From Clavibacter sp. B3I6 (GTDB taxonomy: Bacteria > Actinomycetota > Actinomycetes > Actinomycetales > Microbacteriaceae), in contig NZ_JAUSYL010000001.1 of NCBI RefSeq assembly GCF_030816895.1, positions 3,038,001-3,102,000 on the forward strand: a stretch of DNA of 64,000 bases. The letters run 5' to 3'. Position numbers and translations under genes: made by a program. The notes beneath the pieces were generated by a model. It was not told the DNA's origin. It did no database searches and worked only from the letters and a program-made list of their open reading frames with translations. Positions within the stretch are counted from its first letter, which is position 1; the number at the start of each line of letters is the position of its first letter. Shown here piece after piece: positions 1 to 10,319 of the stretch.

Positions 1-810
1 GAGGTGGCGTTCTTCCCGGCCGAGGTCGAGCCCGCCACCGCCGCCGACCTCGCGAAGCAGCCTGGGCTCGTCACGGGGTACATCGGCCCGTGGTCGCCGG
101 AGGGCCCGGTCCTCGGATCCACGTCGACGACGCGGGTGCGCTACGTGGTCGACCCCCGCGTGGTCGACGGCACCTCGTGGATCACCGGCGCCAACGTCGC
201 CGGGAAGCACGTGCTCTCGCTCGTCGCCGGCCGCGACTTCACGCCGGACGGGGCCGTCGAGGCCGCGGACGTGCGCGACGGCGACCCCGCGCCCGACGGC
301 TCCGGCCCCATCAGCGCGGGCCGCGGCACCGAGATCGGCCACGTATTCGAGCTCGGCCGCAAGTACGCGGAGGCGCTCGGCCTCAAGGTCCTCGACGAGA
401 ACGGCAAGCTCGTCACGGTCACCATGGGCTCGTACGGCATCGGCATCACGCGCAACCTGGCGCTCGTCGCCGAGGCGACGCAGGACGGCCGCGGCCTCCT
501 CTGGCCCGCGTCCATCAGCCCGTTCGACGTCCACGTGGTCATGACCGGCAAGGACGAGGGCGTGCGCACGGCCAGCGAGGAGCTGGTCGACGCGCTCGAC
601 GCCGCCGGCCTCGACGTGCTCTTCGACGACCGCCCGAAGGTCTCGCCGGGCGTGAAGTTCGGCGACGCCGAGCTCATCGGCGTGCCGACCATCGTCATCG
701 TCGGCCGCGGCGCCGCCGACGGCATGGCCGAGCTGTGGGACCGCCGGACGAACGACCGCACCCCGATCGCGCTCACCGACGTGGTGGGAGCCCTCGCCGG
801 CGGCCGCTGA
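1..810 (+). CDS. proS: Prolyl-tRNA synthetase, 3' part (5' end outside window)
   Basis: This is the C-terminal 269 codons of a class II prolyl-tRNA synthetase, which charges tRNA-Pro in the cytoplasm. The reading frame is open from the first base, so the start lies upstream of the window. The visible part begins in the inserted editing-type domain (through the TSWITGANVAGKH region), then has class II motif 3 around GSYGIGITRN, followed by an anticodon-binding domain (from about WPASISPFDVHVV to the end, with VKFGDAELIGVP). The order insertion domain, motif 3, anticodon domain matches the bacterial (long) ProS type. The next gene is nusA, 84 bases downstream, with its own likely -10 box. Identification is firm; only the truncation limits it. 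Confidence 0.95.
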   Translation, partial: EVAFFPAEVEPATAADLAKQPGLVTGYIGPWSPEGPVLGSTSTTRVRYVVDPRVVDGTSWITGANVAGKHVLSLVAGRDFTPDGAVEAADVRDGDPAPDGSGPISAGRGTEIGHVFELGRKYAEALGLKVLDENGKLVTVTMGSYGIGITRNLALVAEATQDGRGLLWPASISPFDVHVVMTGKDEGVRTASEELVDALDAAGLDVLFDDRPKVSPGVKFGDAELIGVPTIVIVGRGAADGMAELWDRRTNDRTPIALTDVVGALAGGR

Positions 811-856
811 TCCCCTCCCGCCCCACCCGCAGGCTGCCCGACCCGTCCCGGTCGGG

Positions 857-862
857 TAACCT
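857..862 (+). promoter_or_regulatory. Likely -10 box (TAACCT) for nusA
   Basis: TAACCT lies 32 bases before the nusA GTG, leaving a short leader with a GAGGAG ribosome site at 883-888. A small 7-bp inverted repeat (837-843 with 850-856) sits immediately before it and could weakly separate proS from nusA transcription. No clear -35 is seen. Confidence 0.35.
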
Positions 863-894
863 GTGGTGTTTCCAACCGAATAGAGGAGTCGCCC

Positions 895-1902
895 GTGGAC
901 ATCGACCTGAGCGTCTTGCGCATGATGGAGCGCGAGCGCGAGATCCCGTTCGAGGAGCTCGTCTCGATCATCGAGCAGGCCATCCTCACCGCCTACCTCA
1001 AGCACACCGACCAGGCCGACGCCAAGCCCGTCGCCGACGGCGTGCCCCCCGCCCGCGTGCACCTGGACCGCAAGTCCGGCCACGTCTCCGTGCACGTCCC
1101 CGAGCTCGACGACGACGGCCTCGTCATCGGCGAGTCCGAGGACAGCCCGAGCGACTTCGGCCGCATCGCCGCCTTCGCCGCGAAGCAGGTCATCAACCAG
1201 CGCCTGCGCGACATCGGCGACGACCGCATCCTCGGCGAGTTCAAGGGCCGCGAGGGCGACATCGTCGCCGGCGTCGTGCAGCAGGGCCCGAACCCCCGCA
1301 TGATCCACGTCGACCTCGGCACCATCGAGGCGATCCTCCCGCCCGAGGAGCAGGTGCCCGGCGAGAAGTACACGCACGGCTCGCGCCTGCGCGTCTACGT
1401 CACGAGCGTCTCGCGCGGCGCGAAGGGCCCGCAGATCACGGTCTCGCGCACGCACCCGTCGCTCGTCCGGAAGCTCTTCGCGCTCGAGGTGCCGGAGATC
1501 GCCCAGGGCCTCGTCGAGATCGTGTCGCTCGCCCGCGAGGCCGGGCACCGCACCAAGATCGCGGTGCGCGCGACCGAGCCCGGCATCAACGCCAAGGGCG
1601 CCTGCATCGGCGAGCTGGGCCAGCGCGTCCGCGCGGTCACGGCGGAGCTGAACGACGAGAAGATCGACATCGTCGACTACTCCGAGTCGCTGCCCGTCTT
1701 CGTGGGCAACGCGCTGTCGCCCGCGAAGGTCACGAGCTCCTTCGTCATCGACCAGGCGACCAAGGCCGTGCGGGCGCTCGTGCCCGACTACCAGCTGTCG
1801 CTCGCCATCGGCAAGGAGGGCCAGAACGCCCGACTCGCCGCGAAGCTCACGGGCGCGAAGATCGACATCCAGCCCGACAGCATCCTCGAGGGCGACGACT
1901 GA
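895..1902 (+). CDS. nusA: Transcription termination/antitermination factor NusA
   Basis: NusA (335 aa) binds RNA polymerase and nascent RNA and modulates pausing, termination and antitermination. The sequence shows the N-terminal polymerase-binding domain (residues about 1-105), an S1 domain (about 111-180, GREGDIVAGVVQ to LRVYVTSVS) and two KH domains (GINAKGACIGELGQRVR near 230-245 and LSLAIGKEGQNARLAAKL near 301-318). It lacks the acidic C-terminal repeats of enterobacterial NusA, as is usual in actinobacteria. The GTG start follows GAGGAG with good spacing. It begins the nusA-ylxR-infB gene run. rimP, which usually sits just before nusA, is absent here. Confidence 0.97.
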   Translation: MDIDLSVLRMMEREREIPFEELVSIIEQAILTAYLKHTDQADAKPVADGVPPARVHLDRKSGHVSVHVPELDDDGLVIGESEDSPSDFGRIAAFAAKQVINQRLRDIGDDRILGEFKGREGDIVAGVVQQGPNPRMIHVDLGTIEAILPPEEQVPGEKYTHGSRLRVYVTSVSRGAKGPQITVSRTHPSLVRKLFALEVPEIAQGLVEIVSLAREAGHRTKIAVRATEPGINAKGACIGELGQRVRAVTAELNDEKIDIVDYSESLPVFVGNALSPAKVTSSFVIDQATKAVRALVPDYQLSLAIGKEGQNARLAAKLTGAKIDIQPDSILEGDD

Positions 1903-1952
1903 TCGCCGCCCGTCGCGACCCCGCCTCGCCGCCGCCGGACGGAGGGGGTAGT

Positions 1953-2246
1953 ATGGAGCCGGTAAGAACGTGCGTCGGCTGTCGTCGGCGTGCCCCGAGG
2001 TCCGCTCTCCAGCGGATCGTGGCCGATCCCCGCACCCGCTCCCTCGTCGTCGACGAGCGTGCTGTGCTGGCCGGCCGGGGTGCGTGGATCCATCCGACCA
2101 TCGAGTGCATCGACAGAGCGATCGCGCGGCGGGCCTTCGGGCGGGCCCTGCGGAGCGATGCGGCGCTCGACCCCGCAGCTCTTGGGGGACTACGAGAGCG
2201 GCTCGCGGCCCAGCCGAGCGCGCGAGCATCCGAGAGAACAGGCTGA
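1953..2246 (+). CDS. ylxR: YlxR/RnpM family RNA-binding protein
   Basis: This 97-aa basic protein starts at ATG 1953 after a GGAGGGGGTAGT ribosome site. It has the family hallmark C-V-G-C-R-R-R near residues 7-13 and the GRGAWIHP segment near 45. In Bacillus subtilis the homologue (RnpM) binds the RNase P RNA and modulates RNase P. The position between nusA and infB is the conserved one. The start is fixed because the CVGC motif lies only six codons after the ATG. The C-terminal 25 residues are Ala/Arg-rich and probably disordered. The precise role in actinobacteria is not known to me. Confidence 0.88.
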   Translation: MEPVRTCVGCRRRAPRSALQRIVADPRTRSLVVDERAVLAGRGAWIHPTIECIDRAIARRAFGRALRSDAALDPAALGGLRERLAAQPSARASERTG

Positions 2247-2342
2247 ACGGCACATGGACAACTAATGAGCGGCTCGAAATGAGATCCGTCCAGCACTAGC
2301 GGTCCCCTCCTGCCTGGGAGAGGACCCCCAGACAGGAGAACA

Positions 2343-5171
<2,829 letters not shown>

Positions 5172-5184
5172 CCTCGGCTGATCC

Positions 5185-5216
5185 GGGCCCCGCTCCCCAC
5201 GAGGGGAGCGGGGCCC
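5185..5216 (+). terminator. Hairpin after infB (14-bp perfect stem)
   Basis: GGGCCCCGCTCCCC (5185-5198) pairs perfectly with 5203-5216 across a 4-base loop. It starts 13 bases after the infB stop. There is no T-tract, as is common for actinobacterial terminators, so it may be a terminator or an attenuating/processing hairpin before rbfA. Confidence 0.6.
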
Positions 5217-5298
5217 TCCCCGTCCCGCCCCGTGCGGGACACGAGCAGGACGCCGGGCGAGCACGCCCGGCCGCACCCGTCACGGAAGGACGTCGACC

Positions 5299-5814
5299 AT
5301 GGTCGATCACGCGAGGGCCCGGAAGATGGCCGACCGCATCAAGGAGATCGTCGCGCGCAAGCTCGACCGGGGGATCAAGGACCCGCGGCTCGGCTTCGTG
5401 ACCGTCACCGACGTGCGCGTCACGGGCGACCTGCAGCACGCCAGCATCTTCTACACGGTCTACGGCACCGACGAGGAGCGCGCCGACACGGCCGCGGCCC
5501 TCAAGTCCGCCACCGGCATGCTGCGCAGCGAGGTGGGCAAGAACATCACCGCGCGCCTCACGCCGTCGCTCGAGTTCATCCTCGACGGCGTGCCGGAGAA
5601 CGCGGCCGCCATCGAGGCGCTCCTCGAGGAGGCGCGACGCCGCGACGCCGACGTGCACACGCAGGCGCAGGCCGGCGTGTACGCGGGCGACGAGGACCCG
5701 TACGTGAAGCCGCGCGTGATCGCGGACGACGAGGACGAGCTGGACGACGACGAGGACGCCGAGGACGCCGACCCGGCCGACCCGGCCGCGCCGGGGAGCG
5801 CGCCCGCGCACTGA
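5299..5814 (+). CDS. rbfA: Ribosome-binding factor A
   Basis: RbfA (171 aa) is a KH-fold protein that binds immature 30S subunits and helps 16S rRNA 5'-end maturation. Family features seen: ARKMADRIKEIVARKL near the N-terminus, DPRLGFVTVTDVRVTGDLQHASIFYTV, and LTPSLEFILD near residue 90. After about residue 125 there is a long acidic tail (DDEDELDDDEDAED) extending beyond the usual ~120-130 aa; such acidic extensions occur in actinobacterial RbfA. The ATG follows GGAAGGA. It lies 127 bases after infB, beyond the infB hairpin, and ends just before a strong bidirectional terminator. Confidence 0.95.
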   Translation: MVDHARARKMADRIKEIVARKLDRGIKDPRLGFVTVTDVRVTGDLQHASIFYTVYGTDEERADTAAALKSATGMLRSEVGKNITARLTPSLEFILDGVPENAAAIEALLEEARRRDADVHTQAQAGVYAGDEDPYVKPRVIADDEDELDDDEDAEDADPADPAAPGSAPAH

Positions 5815-5828
5815 TCCGCGTCGGACTG

Positions 5829-5868
5829 CAGGAGGGGACCCGCGTCGGGTGACGCGGGTCCCCTCCTG
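5829..5868. terminator. Bidirectional terminator between rbfA and mutY
   Basis: An 18-bp perfect stem (5829-5846 with 5851-5868) closes a GGGT loop. It sits 14 bases after the rbfA stop and 16 bases before the mutY stop codon on the other strand, so it can serve both convergent genes. Confidence 0.8.
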
Positions 5869-5884
5869 CCGTCCCGGACGCGCC

Positions 5885-6763
5885 TCAGCTCGGCAGCGCG
5901 TAGGTCCCGTCCGGCTGCCGCACGGCGAGGCCGTCGGCGAGGAGCCCGTCGAGCGCCCGCTCGCGCTGCACGGGCTCCGGCCAGGCGGTCGCGAGGTCGG
6001 CGGCGGACACGGGGGAGTGGCTCGACCGGAGCTCCGCGAGCAGGAGCCCGCGCACCTGCCGGTCGGATCCCTCGTAGCGCTTCTGCACGACCCGCGCCGG
6101 GCCGTCGTACGCCGGGTACCCGGCGGCGCGCCACGCGCACAGGTCGCGCACCGGGCACTCCTCGCAGCGCGGGGAGCGGGCGGTGCAGACGACCGCTCCG
6201 AGCTCCATCGCGCCCGCGTTGAAGACGCGCGCCTCGGCCACGTCGTCGGGCAGCTGCGCCGCCATCGCCGCGAGGTCGGCGGCGGTGCGCGCGGGGCCGG
6301 GATCGCCCTGGCCGGCGACCGCCCGGGCGAGGACCCGGCGCACGTTCACGTCGACGACCGGGTGCCGGTGCCCGAAGGCGAACGCGGCGACGGCGCGGGC
6401 GGTGTACGGGCCGACGCCGGGCAGGTCGAGCAGCGCGTCCACGTCCTCGGGCACCTCGCCGCCGTGCCGCTCGACGATCGCGACGGCGCACGCGTGCAGG
6501 TTGAGCGCGCGCCGCGGGTAGCCGAGGCGCCCCCAGGCGCGGACGGCCTCGCTCGCGGGCGTCGCGGCCAGCACCGCGGGGACGGGCCAGCGCGCGAGCC
6601 ACTCCTCGAGCCGCGGGATCACGCGCACCACGGGCGTCTGCTGCAGCATGAACTCGCTGACGAGGATGCCCCACGAGCCGAACCCCTCGCGCCGCCACGG
6701 CAGGTCGCGGGCGTTCTCCCGGAACCACGCGTTCACGGGCGGGGCGAGGGCGGTCTCCGGCAC
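5885..6763 (-). CDS. mutY: A/G-specific adenine glycosylase MutY
   Basis: MutY (292 aa) removes adenine mispaired with 8-oxoguanine. Seen: the HhH-GPD fold with EFMLQQT near residue 40, the helix-hairpin-helix LPGVGPYTARAVAAFAFG, and the catalytic aspartate in HPVVDVNVRRV. The 4Fe-4S ligands are spaced C-x6-C-x2-C-x5-C (VCTARSPRCEECPVRDLC). It is shorter than E. coli MutY and lacks the full C-terminal MutT-like 8-oxoG recognition domain, keeping only about 70 residues after the cluster; this is common in actinobacteria. The GTG start at 6763 is supported by TACGCT 6 bases before it, implying a leaderless message. It is divergent from the gene at 6802, with only 38 bp between. Confidence 0.93.
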   Translation of the reverse strand: MPETALAPPVNAWFRENARDLPWRREGFGSWGILVSEFMLQQTPVVRVIPRLEEWLARWPVPAVLAATPASEAVRAWGRLGYPRRALNLHACAVAIVERHGGEVPEDVDALLDLPGVGPYTARAVAAFAFGHRHPVVDVNVRRVLARAVAGQGDPGPARTAADLAAMAAQLPDDVAEARVFNAGAMELGAVVCTARSPRCEECPVRDLCAWRAAGYPAYDGPARVVQKRYEGSDRQVRGLLLAELRSSHSPVSAADLATAWPEPVQRERALDGLLADGLAVRQPDGTYALPS

Positions 6764-6769
6764 CCGGTC

Positions 6770-6775
6770 AGCGTA
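6770..6775 (-). promoter_or_regulatory. -10 box (TACGCT) of leaderless mutY
   Basis: On the minus strand TACGCT is followed by 6 bases and the GTG start of mutY. The spacing puts the transcript start at or next to the start codon. The box of the divergent gene lies at 6790-6795. Confidence 0.55.
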
Positions 6776-6789
6776 GGCGACTTCGCGCC

Positions 6790-6795
6790 TAGGCT
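6790..6795 (+). promoter_or_regulatory. -10 box (TAGGCT) of the leaderless gene at 6802
   Basis: TAGGCT, then 6 bases, then ATG 6802. No Shine-Dalgarno sequence is present before the ATG, which supports leaderless initiation. Confidence 0.55.
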
Positions 6796-6801
6796 CGTCC
6801 C

Positions 6802-7380
6802 ATGCCCCTGTACCGCGCCTCCCGCGCCGAGGTCCTCGCCTCGCTCGCGGACGAGTTCCTGCACAACTACGGCCGAGGTCGCGCGTTCCTCGCGGTCGAC
6901 GGCGGACCCCTCGCGGACCCGGTCGCGTTCGCGCACGACCTCGCCGACGTGCTGCGCGCGGACGGCCGCGGGGCGTACGTCGCGTCGGCCGCCGACTTCG
7001 CATCCGGGGACGGTGCGACGCCTGCGGCTGCGGTCGCGGACGCGCTCCGGGACGGGCTCGCGCGCCCCTTCCGCCGCGCCGGCACCGCGTTCGCGCTCCG
7101 ACCCGACGGCGATCCCGTCGCCGACGCCCCCGACGACGCCGTGCTCCTCGTGGCCGGCGACGCCCTGCAGAGCCCGGAGCTGCGCGGGCTCTGGAACGCC
7201 GTCGTGTACCTGCTGCTGCCGGACGAGCCGCTCGCGACGTCCGGCGGCGACGCGGGCTCGGCCGCCCAGGAGGCGCACGCGCGGTACATCCGGGCGGTGA
7301 ACCCGCGGCGGGCCGCGACCATGATCGTCGACGTCTCCGACCCCGAGCTGCCGCGCCGCGTCTTCGCCGACAGCTGCTGA
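6802..7380 (+). CDS. Uridine-kinase-like P-loop protein with eroded Walker A
   Basis: This 192-aa protein resembles actinobacterial proteins annotated as uridine kinase-like: an N-terminal helix (RASRAEVLASLADEFLHNYGRGR), then the strand FLAVDGG where a nucleoside kinase would have a GxxGxGKT P-loop. Here the loop reads GGPLADPVAFAHDLADVL, with no GKS/GKT, so ATP binding through a canonical Walker A is unlikely. A later segment, YLLLPDEP to ARYIRAVNPRRAATMIVDVSDPE, matches the C-terminal end of that family (tyrosine/arginine lid, then NPRxxATxxxD). It may be a non-catalytic relative. The protein has no signal peptide or membrane segment. Function is unknown; the family assignment is from sequence feel, not a search. 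Confidence 0.6.
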   Translation: MPLYRASRAEVLASLADEFLHNYGRGRAFLAVDGGPLADPVAFAHDLADVLRADGRGAYVASAADFASGDGATPAAAVADALRDGLARPFRRAGTAFALRPDGDPVADAPDDAVLLVAGDALQSPELRGLWNAVVYLLLPDEPLATSGGDAGSAAQEAHARYIRAVNPRRAATMIVDVSDPELPRRVFADSC

Positions 7381-7411
7381 GCACCCGACCGGGCGCGCGC
7401 GGTCTCCCGGT

Positions 7412-8407
7412 CTAGCGCGGGATCGACCGCGCGAGCTCCGCGGGGGAGAGGTGACGACCGCTCGTCTCCACGGCGTGCACGAGCTGCACCAGCGCCGCGT
7501 TCACGCGCGCGTCCTGGCCGGCGCCGGGCGCGAGGGTCGCGACGGCGCCGTTGAGGTGGTCGACCTCGGTCGGGCGGTCGCGGCGGATGCTCTGCAGCGT
7601 CGACCCCGGGTTCGGCACCTGCCCCATCCCGCGGGCGAGCATCACCGGCATCCGCGCGGCGAGGCCGAGGGGCAGCGCGGCGAACAGCCGGAGCCGGCGG
7701 TGCGTCAGTCCGCTGAGCGGACCGAAGACGACGCCGCGCGCGAGGCCCGTGCGCACGGTCTCCTGCATGGCGCGCGTGACGATGCGCCGCAGGGCGGGAT
7801 CGGCGATGACCGCCTGCACGCTGAGGCCCGTGATGGCGGGCACGGCGTTGATCCCGTTGACGACGAGCTTGGTCCACTGCGCGCCGCGGAAGTCGGCGGC
7901 GACCGTGACGGGCATGACGGGATCCAGCACCCGGCGCACGAGCTCCACGCCCGCGCCGTCCGGGCCGTCCGCGGAGCCGACGTGCAGGCCGGCGGGCGCG
8001 GTCACGGTGACGAGCCCCGGCTCGGTGAGCGATGCGGCGACGAGCGCGAGCCCGCCCACCACCTGGGAGCGCGGCAGGCACTCGGCGCCCATCGTGAGCG
8101 CGGAGAGGCCGTTCTGCACGACCAGCACGGGGATCCCGCGGAGCCAGCCCGCGTTCTCCGTCATCGCGTCCCGCGCGTCGGCGATCTTGGTGGCGACGAT
8201 GGCGAGCTCGGGCGGACGCCCCAGCCGCTCGGCCGCCGCGACGCGCGCGACGTGGTCGCCGTAGCCGCCGGTGAGGCGGAGGCCGCGGTCCTGGACGGCC
8301 CGGAGGTGCGGTCCCCGGGCGGTGACGTCGACCTCGTGGCCGGCGCGGTCGAGGAGCGCCGCGATGGTCCCGCCGACCGCGCCCGCTCCCAAGACACCGA
8401 TCCGCAC
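7412..8407 (-). CDS. Ketopantoate reductase (PanE/ApbA) family oxidoreductase
   Basis: This 331-aa NADP-dependent reductase has an N-terminal Rossmann fold starting RIGVLGAGAVGGTIAALLDRAG (GxGxxG) and the family's later signature around WTKLVVNGINAVPAITG (Lys and Asn of the 2-dehydropantoate reductase active site). The C-terminal helical domain includes RRDRPTEVDHLNG, also typical. The GTG at 8407 was chosen over the earlier in-frame ATG (8446) because GGAGGAGG lies 5 bases before it and the fold begins at once. TAGGAT (minus strand, about 30 bases upstream) may be its -10 box. It could make pantoate for coenzyme A, but many actinobacteria carry several paralogues, so substrate is uncertain. 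Confidence 0.85.
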   Translation of the reverse strand: MRIGVLGAGAVGGTIAALLDRAGHEVDVTARGPHLRAVQDRGLRLTGGYGDHVARVAAAERLGRPPELAIVATKIADARDAMTENAGWLRGIPVLVVQNGLSALTMGAECLPRSQVVGGLALVAASLTEPGLVTVTAPAGLHVGSADGPDGAGVELVRRVLDPVMPVTVAADFRGAQWTKLVVNGINAVPAITGLSVQAVIADPALRRIVTRAMQETVRTGLARGVVFGPLSGLTHRRLRLFAALPLGLAARMPVMLARGMGQVPNPGSTLQSIRRDRPTEVDHLNGAVATLAPGAGQDARVNAALVQLVHAVETSGRHLSPAELARSIPR

Positions 8408-8492
8408 GCGTCCTCCTCCGACCATCCCGATCCTAGGCGGGCGCATCCGCGGGAGCCGGGGGACCGGCCGGGCACGGCATGATGGTCAGGCC

Positions 8493-9452
8493 ATGGAAAC
8501 CCCGACCCCCCGCGCCGCGCCCTCCACCGCGAGCGGCCTGCTCCTCATCGACAAGCGCGGCGAGTGGACGAGCCACGACCTCGTCGCCCGCACGCGCCGC
8601 CTCGCCGGCACCCGCAAGGTCGGTCACGCGGGCACGCTCGACCCGATGGCGACGGGCCTCATGATCCTCGGGGTCAACAGCTCCACGCGCCTGCTCACCT
8701 ACCTCGTCGGCCTCGACAAGGAGTACCTCGCGACCATCCGCCTCGGCCGCGCCACGACCACCGACGACCGCGAGGGCGAGGTCGTCTCGCGCGCGGAGCC
8801 GGGCCGGATCCGCGACCTGGCCGCCGCCGACGTGGAGCGCGCCATCGCCGACCTCCGCGGGACCATCTCGCAGGTGCCGAGCGCCGTGAGCGCCATCAAG
8901 GTCGATGGCAAGCGCGCCTACGCCCGCGTCCGCGCGGGGGAGGACGTGGAGCTCGCCGCGCGGGAGGTCACCGTCTCCGCGTTCGACGTGCTCCGCGTCG
9001 ACGCGGTCGAGCCCGAGGAGGGCGGGGAGGACGGCGCGCAGCTGGACCTCGACGTCCGCATCACCTGCTCCTCCGGCACGTACGTGCGCGCCCTCGCGCG
9101 CGACCTCGGCCGCGCGCTCGGCGTCGGCGGCCACCTCACGGCGCTCCGCCGCACGCGCGTCGGCCCCTTCCTCGTGGACGACGCCGTGGCCATCGACGAG
9201 CTCGTGGTCGCCGACCGCCTGATCCCGCCGGCGGACGCGGCCGGGCGCCTCTTCGACGTGCTGCACCTCACCGAGCAGGAGGCCGTGGACCTCGGGCACG
9301 GCAAGAGGCTCACGACCCCGGACGACGCGCCCACCGAGGATCCGCTCGCCGCGGTCGCGCCCGACGGCCGCCTCGTGGGGCTCGTCGGCTTCCGCGGCCG
9401 CACCGGCACGTCCATCGTCAACTTCCCGTCCGACGAGGCGGGCGCATCGTGA
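8493..9452 (+). CDS. truB: tRNA pseudouridine(55) synthase TruB
   Basis: TruB (319 aa) makes pseudouridine-55 in the T-loop of tRNAs. The catalytic aspartate is D50 in GHAGTLDPMATG. Other conserved parts: LLLIDKRGEWTSHDLV at the N-terminus, QVPSAVSAIKVDGKRAYARVRAGE, and CSSGTYVRALARDLG. A PUA-like C-terminal part ends in FRGRTGTSIVNFPSDE. ATG 8493 is the first start before the conserved KRGEWTSHD. In actinobacteria truB and ribF typically lie downstream of infB-rbfA; here mutY and two other genes have come between. It overlaps the next gene by 4 bases (GTGA). Confidence 0.96.
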   Translation: METPTPRAAPSTASGLLLIDKRGEWTSHDLVARTRRLAGTRKVGHAGTLDPMATGLMILGVNSSTRLLTYLVGLDKEYLATIRLGRATTTDDREGEVVSRAEPGRIRDLAAADVERAIADLRGTISQVPSAVSAIKVDGKRAYARVRAGEDVELAAREVTVSAFDVLRVDAVEPEEGGEDGAQLDLDVRITCSSGTYVRALARDLGRALGVGGHLTALRRTRVGPFLVDDAVAIDELVVADRLIPPADAAGRLFDVLHLTEQEAVDLGHGKRLTTPDDAPTEDPLAAVAPDGRLVGLVGFRGRTGTSIVNFPSDEAGAS

Positions 9453-9817
9453 TCGGCTGGTTCACGGTCGCGCAGATCGCGGTCGCGGTCGTCGCCGGCG
9501 TGCTCTGCCTCGTGCTGGGCGCCGTCGGGCGGAAGCCGAGCGACCTCACGATGGGGCCCACCGCGCTCGTGGAGGTGCTGCTCGTGGGCCAGCTCGTGGT
9601 CGCGATCGTGGCGCCCGCCGTGGGCAACGCGCCGTCCGGCAACCTCGTCGAGTACTACGCGTACCTCGTGAGCGGCCTCCTGATCCCGCCGCTCGCCATG
9701 TTCTGGGCGCTCGTCGAGCGCACGCGGTGGAGCACCCTGATCCTCGGCGCCTCCTGCCTCGCGATCGCGATCATGGTGTACCGGATGGACGTCATCTGGA
9801 ACGTCCAGTCGGCGTGA
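9449..9817 (+). CDS. Small four-helix membrane protein
   Basis: This 122-aa hydrophobic protein starts at a GTG inside the truB stop (GTGA overlap), so the two are probably translated together. Four transmembrane helices are visible (about 5-25, 38-57, 66-88 and 94-111), with the short charged loop GRKPSDLT after the first. No enzymatic motif is visible. Proteins of this size and position after truB are common in Microbacteriaceae and are annotated as hypothetical membrane proteins. Function unknown. Confidence 0.75.
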   Translation: MIGWFTVAQIAVAVVAGVLCLVLGAVGRKPSDLTMGPTALVEVLLVGQLVVAIVAPAVGNAPSGNLVEYYAYLVSGLLIPPLAMFWALVERTRWSTLILGASCLAIAIMVYRMDVIWNVQSA

Positions 9818-9855
9818 GCGACCCCTCCCTCGGGTAGGGGATAATCGCAGGTGCC

Positions 9856-10317
9856 ATGACTGACTCCCGGAACTCGCGCATGACCGGCCTCGGGCGGGTC
9901 CTGGTCTTCTTCTACGGGCTGCTGGCCCTCGCCGCGACGGGTCGCTCGGTCACGCAGATCCTCACCAAGTTCGACGAGGCGCCCGTGGCCTACGCGCTCT
10001 CGGCGCTCGCGGCGATCGTCTACATCGTCGCGACGGTCGCGCTCGTCGCGCCCGCCCGCACCCCGGAGGCCGCACGCCGCTGGTACCGGATCGCGTTCGC
10101 CACGATCGCGTTCGAGCTCGTCGGCGTCCTCGTCGTGGGCACGCTGAGCCTCGTCGACTCCGAGCTCTTCCCGCACGACAGCGTCTGGTCGGTGTACGGC
10201 TACGGCTACGTGTTCATCCCGCTCGTGCTCCCGGTCCTCGGCCTCCTGTGGCTGCGCCGCGGCGGGCGCTCGCGGGTGAGCGCGGTGGACGAGCGCCCCG
10301 TGCGCGGGGACCGCTGA
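9856..10317 (+). CDS. Small integral membrane protein, actinobacterial type
   Basis: This 153-aa protein has four predicted transmembrane segments (about 13-35, 44-65, 84-103 and 122-140) and a basic C-terminus (RRGGRSRVSAVDERPVRGDR). The conserved part GRSVTQILTKFDEAPVAYALSALAAIVYIVATVAL and the aromatic YGYGYVFIPLVLPVLGL resemble a family of actinobacterial membrane proteins next to truB/ribF, with no known role. A GATAAT -10-like box lies 10 bases before the ATG, so the leader would be only a few bases. The stop is 2 bases before the ribF GTG. Confidence 0.75.
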   Translation: MTDSRNSRMTGLGRVLVFFYGLLALAATGRSVTQILTKFDEAPVAYALSALAAIVYIVATVALVAPARTPEAARRWYRIAFATIAFELVGVLVVGTLSLVDSELFPHDSVWSVYGYGYVFIPLVLPVLGLLWLRRGGRSRVSAVDERPVRGDR

Positions 10318-10319
10318 CC

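Noticed and set aside
10248..10319. Upstream start for ribF
   Set aside because: It would overlap the previous membrane protein gene by 70 bases; GTG 10320 directly follows that stop.
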